Shown here: piece after piece, positions 1 to 9,047 of the stretch
How the letters are laid out: every line of letters starts with the position of its first letter
Position numbering within the stretch: position 1 is the stretch's first letter
Assembly (NCBI RefSeq): GCF_026932795.1
Contig: NZ_JADPVH010000016.1
Location: 1-64,000, forward strand
Reading direction: 5' to 3'
DNA from: Paenarthrobacter sp. Z7-10
Lineage (GTDB): Bacteria > Actinomycetota > Actinomycetes > Actinomycetales > Micrococcaceae
DNA length: 64,000 nucleotides
Notes under the pieces: model-generated
The model's database searches: none
Told to the model about the DNA's origin: nothing
The model's input: only the letters and a program-made list of their open reading frames with translations
Program-made: the position numbers and the translations under genes

Positions 1-218
1 CACACGCGCAACCGCTGATTCATCAAAAAGACCGTCCTGGGCGCCACTATCCATACCCCAATTCTCCCAGCCACACCCACCAGAGCCAGGTTATTCCTTC
101 GGCGTTTTAAAAACAGCGGCCCACGATTATTGACCCATGCACCTAGCGCAACTCCAGCGCAGAAGAACGGCTTCCACGGCGGCCAGGGTGCTTTGAGAGC
201 GACGGGAAGGGCGTTATC

Positions 219-815
219 GTGAGCGGGTATGAGACTAAGGCGCTGACGAGCGAAACTTGGGACGCGTTCGCCGATCTGTGCGCCCGGCACAACGGCGCCG
301 GGATGGGCGGCTGCTGGTGTACCTGGTTCCACCGGGAAACGCATTCCGCTCCCGGTACCAGCCCCGTACCCCGATCCGCCGATAACTCCCGCGACTTCAA
401 ACGCCGCCTGGTCGAGACGGGCCACGCCCACGCCGCTCTCGTGTTCGACGGCGAAGTTGCGGTGGGATGGGCCCAGTACGGCAGCCCGGACGAACTTCCC
501 GGGATCGCCCACCGCAAGGAGTACCTGGAGTGGGTCGAGGTCCTCCCCGACTACCGGATCACCTGCTTCTTTGTCGACAGGCGTTCCCGCCGCTCGGGCG
601 TCGCGTCCGCCGCGCTCGGTGGCGTACTTAAGCTCATCGCTGCGGCCGGCGGTGGCATGGCTGAGGCATATCCGCAGGACACTCCCGGTAAAAAAGTGTC
701 GGCAACGTTCCTCTACAGCGCCACCCGCGGCATGTTCGAACGTGCCGGATTTGCCTACCAGCGCCCGAAGGGCAAGAACCATTGCATCATGCGCAAAGTG
801 ATCGATCCGGGCTAG
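219..815 (+). CDS. GNAT family N-acetyltransferase
   Basis: 198-residue protein. The GTG start follows a GGAAGG Shine-Dalgarno about 10 bases upstream. The central part (about residues 85-150) has the look of a GNAT acetyl-CoA site: a strand ending in EVLPDYRITCFFVDRRSRRSG is followed by a helix of small residues, as in motif A. The N-terminal half carries a GGCWCTWF segment, which is typical of a subgroup of small actinobacterial GNAT proteins. The acceptor substrate cannot be told. It stands alone on the plus strand; the tRNA-dnaG block lies downstream on the other strand. Family assignment is by pattern and is fairly safe; function is open. Confidence 0.8.
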   Translation: MSGYETKALTSETWDAFADLCARHNGAGMGGCWCTWFHRETHSAPGTSPVPRSADNSRDFKRRLVETGHAHAALVFDGEVAVGWAQYGSPDELPGIAHRKEYLEWVEVLPDYRITCFFVDRRSRRSGVASAALGGVLKLIAAAGGGMAEAYPQDTPGKKVSATFLYSATRGMFERAGFAYQRPKGKNHCIMRKVIDPG

Positions 816-1069
816 GTGAGTCTCCTATCGGCCGGACGCCTGCCAAGCAAACGGAAGTGGGTCAGGAATACGGCGCCGCTCGCGTCCTGGCAATGAGAGA
901 CGCATTAGGGACCCGAGGAACGTCAGACGGCCAGCGATTCTCGGGAAGCGGGGGACACTCGTCATGTCGTCTGCTCTCAGTCCTGGAAGGGGTGTTGCGC
1001 TGAGCCTACGGCAAATAGAGCAAGCCAAGCCCGCTTTCAGATTCTCCGGCCGGGCACGGACGGCGGCAA
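816..1069. other. Intergenic stretch without a recognisable gene
   Basis: Between the GNAT stop codon and the terminator of the tRNA-Asn unit. Short open frames exist on both strands, but they have no Shine-Dalgarno, no family resemblance and no link to neighbours. Nothing else was recognised. Confidence 0.5.
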
Positions 1070-1070
1070 T

Positions 1071-1118
1071 TCAAAAGAAAAGTGCCTCCGACCCACGTTT
1101 CCGCGGGTTGGAGGCACT
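1071..1118 (-). terminator. Rho-independent terminator after tRNA-Asn
   Basis: AGTGCCTCC (1081-1089) pairs with GGAGGCACT (1110-1118). The stem continues inward as ACCC/GGGT across a G-U pair, giving a 14-bp stem with a 10-base loop. On the minus strand it is followed directly by TTTTCTTTT. It lies 7 bases past the 3' end of tRNA-Asn and so ends that transcript. Confidence 0.85.
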
Positions 1119-1124
1119 TTGCTG

Positions 1125-1197
1125 CTCCCCCGGCTGGACTTGAACCAGCAACCCTTCGATTAACAGTCGAATGCTCTGCCAATTGAGCTACAGGGGA
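1125..1197 (-). tRNA. tRNA-Asn (anticodon GTT)
   Basis: 73-nt cloverleaf. The acceptor stem TCCCCTG pairs with CGGGGGA and has one T-G pair. The D arm is GCTC..GAGC, the anticodon stem TTCGA/TCGAA encloses loop CTGTTAA (anticodon GTT), and the T arm is GCTGG TTCAAGT CCAGC. The discriminator base is G, as expected for Asn. CCA is not encoded. It lies 76 bases beyond the dnaG stop codon on the same strand and has its own terminator. Confidence 0.97.
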
Positions 1198-1273
1198 ATG
1201 ACGCAGGTTCAACAATAACAAAGGTTTTCACCAGTGCGAAATCAGTGCGGCCAAGCCCTGATTCCGCTATTTC

Positions 1274-3277
1274 TCAGTCCTGGCGCAACTCACGGCGACG
1301 GATCTCCAACTCCATCAGATCACGTTGCAGCTGCTGATATCCGGCCGGATCCTGAACCGGGTCCATCCGCTGCAGCGCACCCATTTTTTCCGCCTTGAAA
1401 CGCGTGATCTGCATTTCGAACAGCCGCCGCATAATGTCCAGGCAGTAGTTGCGCAGCGTGTCCGGATTGCTGGCGGGCAGCGGAGTGACGGCCAGTTCGG
1501 ATACCAGCGCCCGCAATGGCTCGGGAACTTCCTGCCGGACCTGCTCCAGCCAGTGTGATGGTGAGGTACCGGCATTGCCTACGGCGCGCAGCGCGTTGTG
1601 GACCGCCAGGTAGGCGGGGACCGCGAACTGTGCCTCGGAGAAGTTCAGCCAGTCCTCGGTACCCAGCAGGCCCGGCTGCTGGAGCGCGACTTCAAGGGCT
1701 TCACGTTCCATGCGGGCCGCTGGATCCCGGGTATCAGGCCTGTCATAACCAGTTGAACGGTGCTGATTTGAGCTGTGCTGATTTGAACCGTATTGATTCG
1801 GACTGTGCTGGACGTCTCCGCGCCGATCGCCGCCATATTGACCTTGGTTACGCTGCGCCGGAGCCACTGAGCTCCGGTCCCGTCCTGAGCTGGCAACGCT
1901 CCCCGAGCCAGCCACCGGCGCCTGCCCGGAACCGGTGCCGCGCTTGAGCGCAGAGTTGACGGCACGGAGCACTTCGTTGGGGTCGGCGATGCCCAGCCAT
2001 CCTGCAAGTTCCTGGCTGTATCCCATCCGGGTGGAGCCGTCGCGGATCGCTGCGACGACCGGGGCAGAGGCGCGCAGCGCCCGAACGCGGCCCTCGACGG
2101 TGGTCAAATCGCAGGTTGCCAGCGTGGACCGGATAGCGAACTCGAAGAGCGGCCGCCGTCCGCGGATCAGGGCATGGACCGCGTCATCGCCTTTGAGTTG
2201 GCGCAGCTCGCAGGGATCGGCACCACCGGGTTCCACCGCAACGTAGGTCTGCGCCACAAACCTTTGGTCCTCGTCGAAGGCCTTCAAGGCCGCCTTCCGG
2301 CCGGCATCGTCGCCGTCGAACGTGAAGACCACTTCGCCGCCGCTGCCGTCGTCGGCGAGCAGCCGGCGGGCCACCTTAATGTGCTCGGTGCCGAAGGCGG
2401 TTCCGCAGGTGGCGACGGCCGTGTCCACACCGGCCAGATGGCAGGCCATGACGTCGGTGTAACCTTCGACGACGACGATCTGGCGCTTCCGGGCGATGTT
2501 TCGCTTAGCCAGATCGATGCCATAGAGCACCTGCGACTTTTTGTAGAGCGTAGTTTCGGGGGTGTTCAGGTACTTCGGTCCTTGGTCCTCATCGAAGAGT
2601 TTGCGCGCACCAAACCCGATGGTGTCCCCCGCGATGTCGCGGATGGGCCAGATCAGCCGGCCGCGGAACCGATCGTAGGTCCGCTGGTTTCCGGAACCGC
2701 CCTCGCTGAACATGCCTGTCAGCTTAAGTTCCTCCTCGGTGAAGCCGCGCCCGCGCAGGTGCTTCAGCAGCCCGTCCCAGCCCTGTGGGGCAAACCCAAC
2801 CCCGAAATGGGCGGCGGCATTCTGATCGAAGCCGCGTTCGTGCAGGAATTTCCTGCCCTCCGCCGCACCGGGGGTGAGCAGCTGCTCACGGAAAAACTCG
2901 GCCGCAATCTTGTGCGCATCCAGCAGCCGCTGCCGCCGGCCCACTTCCTCACGCCGCGGGCCGCTGCCACCGTCTTCATAGTGCAGCTCGAACCCGATCC
3001 GGGCAGCCAGCTTTTCCACCGTTTCGGTGAATGAACCGTGGTCCATCTTCTGCACGAAGGAGATAACATCCCCTCCCTCCTGGCAACCGAAGCAGTGGTA
3101 GGTTCCCAGCTGGGGCCGCACGTGGAAGGAGGGACTGCGCTCATCGTGGAAGGGGCACAGGCCTTTGAAAGACCCCACGCCGGCGGACTTGAGGGTGACG
3201 TAGGCGTCCACCACTTCTTTGATATCCGTGCGCGAACGTACCTCATCAATGTCTTCACGTTTGATCAGGCCAGCCAC
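1274..3277 (-). CDS. dnaG: DNA primase DnaG
   Basis: 667-residue primase that makes RNA primers for replication and would work with DnaB helicase. The N-terminal CHC2 zinc finger is visible as C41, H44, C62 and C65. The RNA-polymerase core and TOPRIM domain follow, with [11 protein letters not shown] and [12 protein letters not shown] supplying the metal-binding acidic residues. The C-terminal helicase-binding region ends in RRRELRQD. Between TOPRIM and the C-terminal domain is a polar linker with SNQH repeats, encoded by a degenerate 15-bp tandem repeat near 1750-1810; this is unusual for the family. The GTG start fits a leaderless transcript (TAAACT, 6 bases, GTG). Confidence 0.97.
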   Translation of the reverse strand: MAGLIKREDIDEVRSRTDIKEVVDAYVTLKSAGVGSFKGLCPFHDERSPSFHVRPQLGTYHCFGCQEGGDVISFVQKMDHGSFTETVEKLAARIGFELHYEDGGSGPRREEVGRRQRLLDAHKIAAEFFREQLLTPGAAEGRKFLHERGFDQNAAAHFGVGFAPQGWDGLLKHLRGRGFTEEELKLTGMFSEGGSGNQRTYDRFRGRLIWPIRDIAGDTIGFGARKLFDEDQGPKYLNTPETTLYKKSQVLYGIDLAKRNIARKRQIVVVEGYTDVMACHLAGVDTAVATCGTAFGTEHIKVARRLLADDGSGGEVVFTFDGDDAGRKAALKAFDEDQRFVAQTYVAVEPGGADPCELRQLKGDDAVHALIRGRRPLFEFAIRSTLATCDLTTVEGRVRALRASAPVVAAIRDGSTRMGYSQELAGWLGIADPNEVLRAVNSALKRGTGSGQAPVAGSGSVASSGRDRSSVAPAQRNQGQYGGDRRGDVQHSPNQYGSNQHSSNQHRSTGYDRPDTRDPAARMEREALEVALQQPGLLGTEDWLNFSEAQFAVPAYLAVHNALRAVGNAGTSPSHWLEQVRQEVPEPLRALVSELAVTPLPASNPDTLRNYCLDIMRRLFEMQITRFKAEKMGALQRMDPVQDPAGYQQLQRDLMELEIRRRELRQD

Positions 3278-3283
3278 TTGGCC

Positions 3284-3289
3284 AGTTTA
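3284..3289 (-). promoter_or_regulatory. -10 box of a leaderless dnaG promoter
   Basis: TAAACT lies exactly 6 bases before the dnaG GTG, and no Shine-Dalgarno is present. Spacing of 6-7 bases between -10 and start codon is the usual sign of a leaderless actinobacterial mRNA. No clear -35 was seen. Confidence 0.55.
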
Positions 3290-3388
3290 CGCGACGGAGG
3301 AAAATCCCAGATTGCTTGTGCACATGCCGGGGGTGTGCAACCTGCCCTTTGCGGAAGGGGAAGGGTCCTATGGGACCAACGGCGAGCA

Positions 3389-3742
3389 TCAGCTGCCATG
3401 GGCGCTGAGGATGCAGAACTCGTTGCCCTCCGGATCGAGCAGGACGATCCAGGATTGTTCGCCTTGACCGATGTCCGCTCGGCGTGCGCCCATCAACAAC
3501 AGCCGATCGACCTCGGCCTGCTGGTTTTGGGGCCGGAAATCGGGATGCACCCGGTTCTTTGCTGTCTTGTTTTCCTGCACCGGAAGAAAGATCATCCCTG
3601 GCGTTGAATTCATGGTCGGACGAATCTCGAACTCTTCATGGCTGTCGATCGTGACGATCCAGTCCAAGGCGGCGGCCCACCACCGGCCAAGTGCCTGTGG
3701 ATCTCTTGCGTCAATGACTACCTGTTCCCAATCAAGCGGCAT
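3389..3742 (-). CDS. VOC/glyoxalase-like domain protein
   Basis: 117-residue single-domain vicinal-oxygen-chelate protein. It begins MPLDWEQVVIDARDPQALG and closes with LLDPEGNEFCIL, the typical end of a VOC half-site where the acidic residue before FC usually binds metal. The open frame extends 30 codons further upstream, but the internal ATG is preferred because TACAGT sits 6 bases before it and homology-like sequence starts there. The ligand is unknown; many such actinobacterial proteins are stress or resistance related, but nothing here decides. It lies between dgt and dnaG on the same strand. Confidence 0.78.
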   Translation of the reverse strand: MPLDWEQVVIDARDPQALGRWWAAALDWIVTIDSHEEFEIRPTMNSTPGMIFLPVQENKTAKNRVHPDFRPQNQQAEVDRLLLMGARRADIGQGEQSWIVLLDPEGNEFCILSAHGS

Positions 3743-3748
3743 CGCCCA

Positions 3749-3754
3749 ACTGTA
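3749..3754 (-). promoter_or_regulatory. -10 box of a leaderless VOC gene
   Basis: TACAGT followed by TGGGCG and then ATG. It decides the start at 3742 over the longer open frame. Confidence 0.5.
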
Positions 3755-3879
3755 ATCCGCTGCAGTGCACGTTCGCCAGAGAACGTTCGCCAGTGGACCC
3801 GTGGCCGCGCCCGCGTTTAGGGGATGCGGCACACGCGATGTATGGAATTTCCGCCAGGGACGGCCCTGGCGGGAATGAA

Positions 3880-5190
3880 TCAGAGCAGGGTGGGCCGGGT
3901 GCCAACCAGGCGTTCGTGCAGGGCCAGCGCGGAGACATCGGTCAGGGAGGCGACCTGGTCGATGACCACACGCAGCCGGGCACCGTCGTCGGCTGCCTGC
4001 CGCCAGTCGGAGGCGAACATCGTCTCCAGATGCTGTTCGCCCGTGGCACTGAGCGCTGAAACCAGGCCGCGAAGCACATCCTGCTGGCGCTGGTAGATCG
4101 GTTGCCGGTGATCGGTGGTCATCACAAAGGTGGTGGCCAGACCCTTCATCACGGCGATCTCCAGCACGGTCTCTTCGGGCACAATCACGTCCGCCGCATA
4201 ACGGATCAGCGGCTGCGGACCGTAGATGGACCGGGTTGTGTCCAATGCGCGTTGGCAGAAACGGCCGATCAGCTGGCTGGTCATGTTCTTCAGGGCACCC
4301 ATCGAGGCACGGCTGCCGTCCGCGTGACGGACCCAGACATCAGTTGCCTCCAAGCGGCGCAGAGCTTCGTCGATTGCCACGGAATCCGCGTGCGGCAGGT
4401 ACCACTGCTGGGTATAGCCAATCACCCGGCTGCGCTGGTCCGGGTTGTCCAGCCACTTCAGCTGGAAGTGCCCGGCAACGATGGCGTCCTCCACATCGTG
4501 CACGGAATACGAGATGTCATCGGCCAGGTCCATGACTTGGGCCTCGATGCAGGAATGGCCATCGGGAGATCCTGCCCGCAGCCACTCAAAGACCGGCAGA
4601 TCGTCCTGATAGGCGCCAAATTTGCTGCTCCGGCTGCCGTGGATGACGGGGGCGTCGGCGGCCGCCCACGGATACTTGCAGGCCGCGTCCAGGCTGGCCC
4701 GGCTCAAGTTCAGGCCAGCGGGATCGCCACGGTGATCGAGCACCTTGGGTTCCAGCCGGGTGAGCAGCCGCAGCGTCTGGGCGTTACCCTCGAAGCCGCC
4801 AATGGCGTGCGCCAGGTCGTTGAGGGCGGATTCACCGTTGTGGCCGAAGGGCGGATGCCCCAGGTCATGGGAAAGGCACGCGGTGTCCACCACATCCGGG
4901 TCACAACCCAGGGCGCGGCCCAGTTCGCGTCCTACCTGAGCCACTTCCAGGCTGTGCGTGAGCCGGGTCCGGACAAAGTCATCAGTATCCGGTGCCACCA
5001 CCTGCGTTTTGGCTCCCAGCCGGCGCAAAGCCGAGGAGTGCAGCACCCGCGCCCGGTCCCGCTCGAATGGCGATCGATAGCTGTTTTTCGGCGGTTCCGG
5101 CACCCAGCGCTGGGCATCAGAATCGGTGTAGGGACTGGCGTGGATTTCCTGCACCCACCCTCCCAATCCGGGCTGGGCCGGCTCAGCCAC
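3880..5190 (-). CDS. dgt: Deoxyguanosinetriphosphate triphosphohydrolase-like protein
   Basis: 436-residue HD-domain nucleotide hydrolase, which splits dNTPs to deoxynucleoside and triphosphate. The metal-binding HD motif is visible as RLTHSLEVAQVGRELG followed by SHDLGHPPFGHNGE, and a later DLADDISYSVHDVEDA segment carries the family's second acidic pair. Its length matches the bacterial dGTPase-like type 1/2 proteins. The GTG start overlaps the end of dusB by 8 bases, so the two are probably co-translated. The dusB-dgt-dnaG order is common in actinobacteria. Confidence 0.93.
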   Translation of the reverse strand: MAEPAQPGLGGWVQEIHASPYTDSDAQRWVPEPPKNSYRSPFERDRARVLHSSALRRLGAKTQVVAPDTDDFVRTRLTHSLEVAQVGRELGRALGCDPDVVDTACLSHDLGHPPFGHNGESALNDLAHAIGGFEGNAQTLRLLTRLEPKVLDHRGDPAGLNLSRASLDAACKYPWAAADAPVIHGSRSSKFGAYQDDLPVFEWLRAGSPDGHSCIEAQVMDLADDISYSVHDVEDAIVAGHFQLKWLDNPDQRSRVIGYTQQWYLPHADSVAIDEALRRLEATDVWVRHADGSRASMGALKNMTSQLIGRFCQRALDTTRSIYGPQPLIRYAADVIVPEETVLEIAVMKGLATTFVMTTDHRQPIYQRQQDVLRGLVSALSATGEQHLETMFASDWRQAADDGARLRVVIDQVASLTDVSALALHERLVGTRPTLL

Positions 5191-6364
5191 CGGAAACGTC
5201 CAGCTCCGCGCCGGCTATATCGCTTTGCTGCGACGAACTGAGGGTGCGTTCCTTCAGCCACCCCTCCGGCAGTGCGGTCCGCTTTGGCGTCCCGGCGCGG
5301 CCGCGGGGGCCCTCGGCGTCGGCTCCCGGGTAGGGCGCGTCCTCGTCGAGCTGGTCCAACAGCCCGCGCAGCACCTCCAACGTCGGTACGGTGGCCAGCT
5401 TTGCGCGGAGCTCGCCACCGACAACATAGCCCTTGAAATACCAAGCCATGTGCTTGCGGATGTCGCGGAGGGCCTTGTCCTCCTCGCCGAAGGTATCGAT
5501 CAGCAGCTGTGCATGCCTGTAGACGCTGTCCGAGACCTCTTTGAGGCCGGGCTTGTGCCGGGCGTCGCTGCCTTCGAAGGCGGCCATCAGATCCCCGAAC
5601 AGCCATGGCCGGCCCTGACAGCCGCGGCCGATGACCACACCGTCCACTCCGGTGTCCCGGACCATCCGGATCGCGTCCTCCGCGGACCAGATATCCCCGT
5701 TGCCCAGCACCGGAACGTCGGGCAGCGCCTCGCGCAGCCTGGCGATGGCGGACCAATCGGCTTGGCCGGACTAGAACTGGGACGCTGTCCGTCCATGCAG
5801 CGCGACGGCGGCCACGCCGGCGTCCCGGGCCATCCGTCCGGCTTCCAGGTAAGTCAGGTGGTCATCGTCGATGCCCTTGCGCATTTTGATGGTCAGCGGC
5901 ACGTTTCCCTTGGCGGCCTCGCGGACCGCGGTCTGCACGATGCCGGTGAAGAGGTCGGTCTTCCACGGCAGCGCGGCTCCCCCACCCTTGCGGGTCACCT
6001 TGGCGACTGGACAGCCGAAATTCAGGTCGATATGGTCCGCCCTGTCCTCCTCCACCAGCATCCGCACCGCCCGGCCCACCGTTTCCGGGTCCACGCCGTA
6101 CAGCTGCACCGAGCGGACCTTTTCGTCGTCGTCGTGCGCAATGATCCGCATCGACTCCGGCGTCCGCTCCACCAGCGCACGCGAGGTGACCATCTCGGAG
6201 ACGTAAAGGCCGCCGCCGTACTCGCGGCAGAGTCGGCGGAAGGCGGTGTTGGTGATGCCTGCCATCGGCGCCAGCACCACCGGGGTATCCACGGTAATAT
6301 TGCCCAGCTTCAGCGGCGGCAGCTCAAGTTTCGTGGCGCTGGCGGGCAGGTCTGTAACAGTCAC
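5183..6364 (-). pseudogene. dusB: tRNA-dihydrouridine synthase DusB, interrupted by an in-frame TAG
   Basis: Flavin-dependent enzyme that reduces uridine in the tRNA D-loop. The frame is continuous over 394 codons except for TAG at codon 198 (plus 5771-5773). The N-terminal part has LAPMAGITNTAFRRL, the catalytic-cysteine motif NFGCPVAKVTRKGGGAAL and IKMRKG. The part after the stop resumes without a frame change as SGQADWSAIARLREALP, then LGNGDIWSAEDA and VIGRGCQGRPWLFGDL. The family usually has tyrosine after the QF at the stop, so a single TAC-to-TAG change explains the break. It is either a true pseudogene or a base error. The start is GTG. Confidence 0.88.
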
Positions 6365-6437
6365 AGTCCAATTCTCTCAAACGTCGGCAAATCCTGGAGC
6401 CCTGCGGCTGGGACGTTCGGAGGGCGCGGCCGGCCGG

Positions 6438-7436
6438 TCAGTCGGTGACGATCAGCGTTTGTGCACCCTGGACGGCAGCCTTCCCCGCGGCGAGCAACGG
6501 TTCGACGACGGCGCGGACCGCCAACATAGAGTCGTCGACTTCCAGCACCACAGGGTACTGGTGGGCCAGCAGAGCGAGCAGGTCGCGGACAGCCTCCGCC
6601 GCGTCCTGCTCCGGCAGCGACGGTTCATGTCCCAGGAAAACGTCAGTGGGCGCCGCGCTCTGCTCTCCGGCCGGCTCGGCGTAGCTGATGGCGAAGGCGT
6701 GGACCCGGCCCTTCCGGGTGGGCTGCACCGCGGCGCCGAAAGCGCTGGAGGCCTCCCCGCGCAGCACAATCGCACCATGAGCCCCGGATAAATCATCCAA
6801 GAACAACCGCTGGACGGTGCCAACCGACATCTCACCGGTGGGATCCCAGGCGTGGATCGAACTGTAGTACCGCCGGACGACGTCGGTCAGCTCCACAGAT
6901 CCGGTGGCCAGGTCCTGCACCCTGGCGGTGGCAGCTCCCTCGCTGCCGTCGCCAAAGACGGGCAGTCTCAGGGCTCCCGGACTGACCACGACGAGACGGC
7001 TGCGCTGGCGGATCTGCAGCCCCATGGCGCCGGCAAACGCCGCACCGGCCGTGTCCGGCTCCACCTTAGTGCGCAACAGCCGGGCACCAATGCTGCCTGC
7101 AGCCGCAGCCTGCTCCGCCTCCCGGCGCAACATGGTCACCAGCGTGGCGCCGAGGCCGGCACGGCGCTGATCCTTCGCCACCTCCACATAGGCCCAAAGC
7201 CGCTCCGGATGCAGCGCGGCCTCCTAGACCACTGCCGCGGCCACCGGAATCCCCTGATCCTCGGCCACAATGCAGCGGCGCCAAGGGATTGAGCCGCTTC
7301 CGTCGTCGGGCTGACCGGGTGAAGACGGTGCGAGTGCGGCCCGGAACTGCCCACTCTGGGCAGTCTCCGGATCACCCCACAGTTCATTCAGGGCCAGATC
7401 ATCGCCGTCGCGCCAGGGCCTGTAGTTCAGCGCCAT
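6438..7436 (-). pseudogene. GNAT acetyltransferase, interrupted by an in-frame TAG
   Basis: A 332-codon frame starting at ATG 7436, one base after the glyS stop codon, and so translationally coupled to glyS. TAG at codon 71 (plus 7224-7226) falls between VPVAAAVV and EAALHPERLWAYVEV; the frame is otherwise open, and the acetyl-CoA loop DQRRAGLGATLV follows. The C-terminal half looks like a second, weaker GNAT-like domain. The codon was probably TAC, as in dusB. If translation ends here only a non-functional N-terminal stub is made. The substrate is unknown. Confidence 0.75.
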
Positions 7437-7437
7437 G

Positions 7438-8823
7438 TCAGACCCCGAGCAGCCGGGCCGCGAGGTAGCCCTGGACCTTTTCCAGCGGCACACGTTCCTG
7501 CGCCATTGTGTCCCGCTCGCGGATGGTCACCGCCTGATCCTCGAGGGTGTCGAAGTCCACTGTGATGCAGAACGGAGTTCCGACTTCATCCTGGCGGCGG
7601 TAGCGGCGGCCGATGGCGCCGGCGTCGTCGAAATCAATGTTCCAGTGCTGCCGCAGCTTCGCGGCCAGTTCGCGGGCCTTGGGTGAAAGGTCCTCATTGC
7701 GGCTCAGCGGGAGGACGGCCGCCTTGATCGGCGACAGCCGCGGGTCCAGCCGCAGCACGGTGCGCTTGTCGACACCGCCCTTGGCATTCGGAGCTTCGTC
7801 CTCGCTGTAAGCGTCGACAAGGAAGGCCATCATGGAACGGGTCAGGCCGAATGACGGCTCAATCACGTATGGCGTGAAGCGTTCGCCGCTGGCTTGGTTG
7901 AAATAGCTCAATTCCGTGCCGGAGGCCTTCGAGTGGCTGCCCAGGTCGAAGTCGGTGCGATTGGCTATACCCATCAGTTCACCCCACTCCGAACCCTGGA
8001 ATCCGAAGCGGTATTCGACGTCGATGGTGCCAGCTGAGTAGTGCGCCCGGTCTTCCTTTGGAACATCGAACTTGCGCAGGTTGTCCGGGTTGATGCCCAG
8101 GTCCACAAACCAGTTCCAGCAGGCATCGACCCAGTGCGTGAACCATTGGCCAGCGTCCTCCGGAGCCGTGAAGAACTCAATCTCCATCTGCTCGAATTCA
8201 CGGGTGCGGAAGATGAAGTTCCCGGGCGTGATCTCGTTGCGGAAAGCCTTCCCGATCTGGCCAATGCCAAACGGTGGCTTCTTGCGCGAGGTGGTCAGCA
8301 CGTTGTTGAAGTTCACGAAAATGCCCTGCGCGGTCTCCGGACGCAGATATTCCAGACCGGCCTCGTTGTCCACCGGGCCCAGGAAGGTTTTCATCAGGCC
8401 GGAGAACATCTGCGGCTCCGTCCACTGGCCATCCTGGCCGGTTTCCGGGTCCTTAACGTCGGCCAGACCGTTGACCGGAGGGTGGCCGTGCTTCGCGGTG
8501 TAGGCCTCGATGAGGTGGTCGGCCCGGTAACGCTTGTGCGTGTGCAGTGATTCGACCAGCGGGTCGGTGAAGGTTTCCACATGGCCGGAGGCTTCCCAGA
8601 CGGCCTTGGGCAGGATGACGGAGGAGTCCAGTCCAACCATGTCCTCGCGTCCGCGGACGAAGGCCTGCCACCACTGGCGCTTGATGTTTTCCTTCAGCTC
8701 CACGCCGAGGGGACCATAGTCCCATGCCGACCGCGTGCCGCCATAGATTTCACCGGCCTGAAAAACGAAACCGCGGCGCTTGGCCAGCGAAATGATCGGG
8801 TCAAGTGAGGATTTATTTGCCAT
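7438..8823 (-). CDS. glyS: Glycyl-tRNA synthetase (dimeric type)
   Basis: 461-residue class II synthetase that charges tRNA-Gly. It shows the N-terminal [18 protein letters not shown], motif 1-like [10 protein letters not shown], motif 2 [20 protein letters not shown], and motif 3 near [13 protein letters not shown]. The C-terminal anticodon-binding domain ends with the [17 protein letters not shown] segment. The length is that of the single-chain alpha2 enzyme of actinobacteria. The start at 8823 is chosen over an upstream ATG because AAAGGGAC stands about 10 bases before it and the protein family begins there. Confidence 0.97.
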   Translation of the reverse strand: MANKSSLDPIISLAKRRGFVFQAGEIYGGTRSAWDYGPLGVELKENIKRQWWQAFVRGREDMVGLDSSVILPKAVWEASGHVETFTDPLVESLHTHKRYRADHLIEAYTAKHGHPPVNGLADVKDPETGQDGQWTEPQMFSGLMKTFLGPVDNEAGLEYLRPETAQGIFVNFNNVLTTSRKKPPFGIGQIGKAFRNEITPGNFIFRTREFEQMEIEFFTAPEDAGQWFTHWVDACWNWFVDLGINPDNLRKFDVPKEDRAHYSAGTIDVEYRFGFQGSEWGELMGIANRTDFDLGSHSKASGTELSYFNQASGERFTPYVIEPSFGLTRSMMAFLVDAYSEDEAPNAKGGVDKRTVLRLDPRLSPIKAAVLPLSRNEDLSPKARELAAKLRQHWNIDFDDAGAIGRRYRRQDEVGTPFCITVDFDTLEDQAVTIRERDTMAQERVPLEKVQGYLAARLLGV

Positions 8824-9047
8824 GGCGGCAGTGTCCCTTTCTAGGAGCGTCGCGGGGCCGCTGGGTGCGGTCCGCCTGGAGCACGGGCACATTGGCCCGA
8901 AGGAAAATCGCGGCCGGATCATGAGGATGTCCCGCGGCCACGGACTCTGCCGAGGCCTTACCGGCGAACTTCACATCCTAGCCTACCGGCGCCGGAGCCG
9001 GGCATGCTGCCGCCAGATGCCAGCCGACGACGGCTAGCCGACGACTG

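Noticed and set aside
5771-7226. Amber codons read as pyrrolysine or suppressed codons
   Set aside because: No pylT/pylS-like genes or suppressor tRNA are seen, the families are not known to use Pyl, and Tyr is the expected residue.
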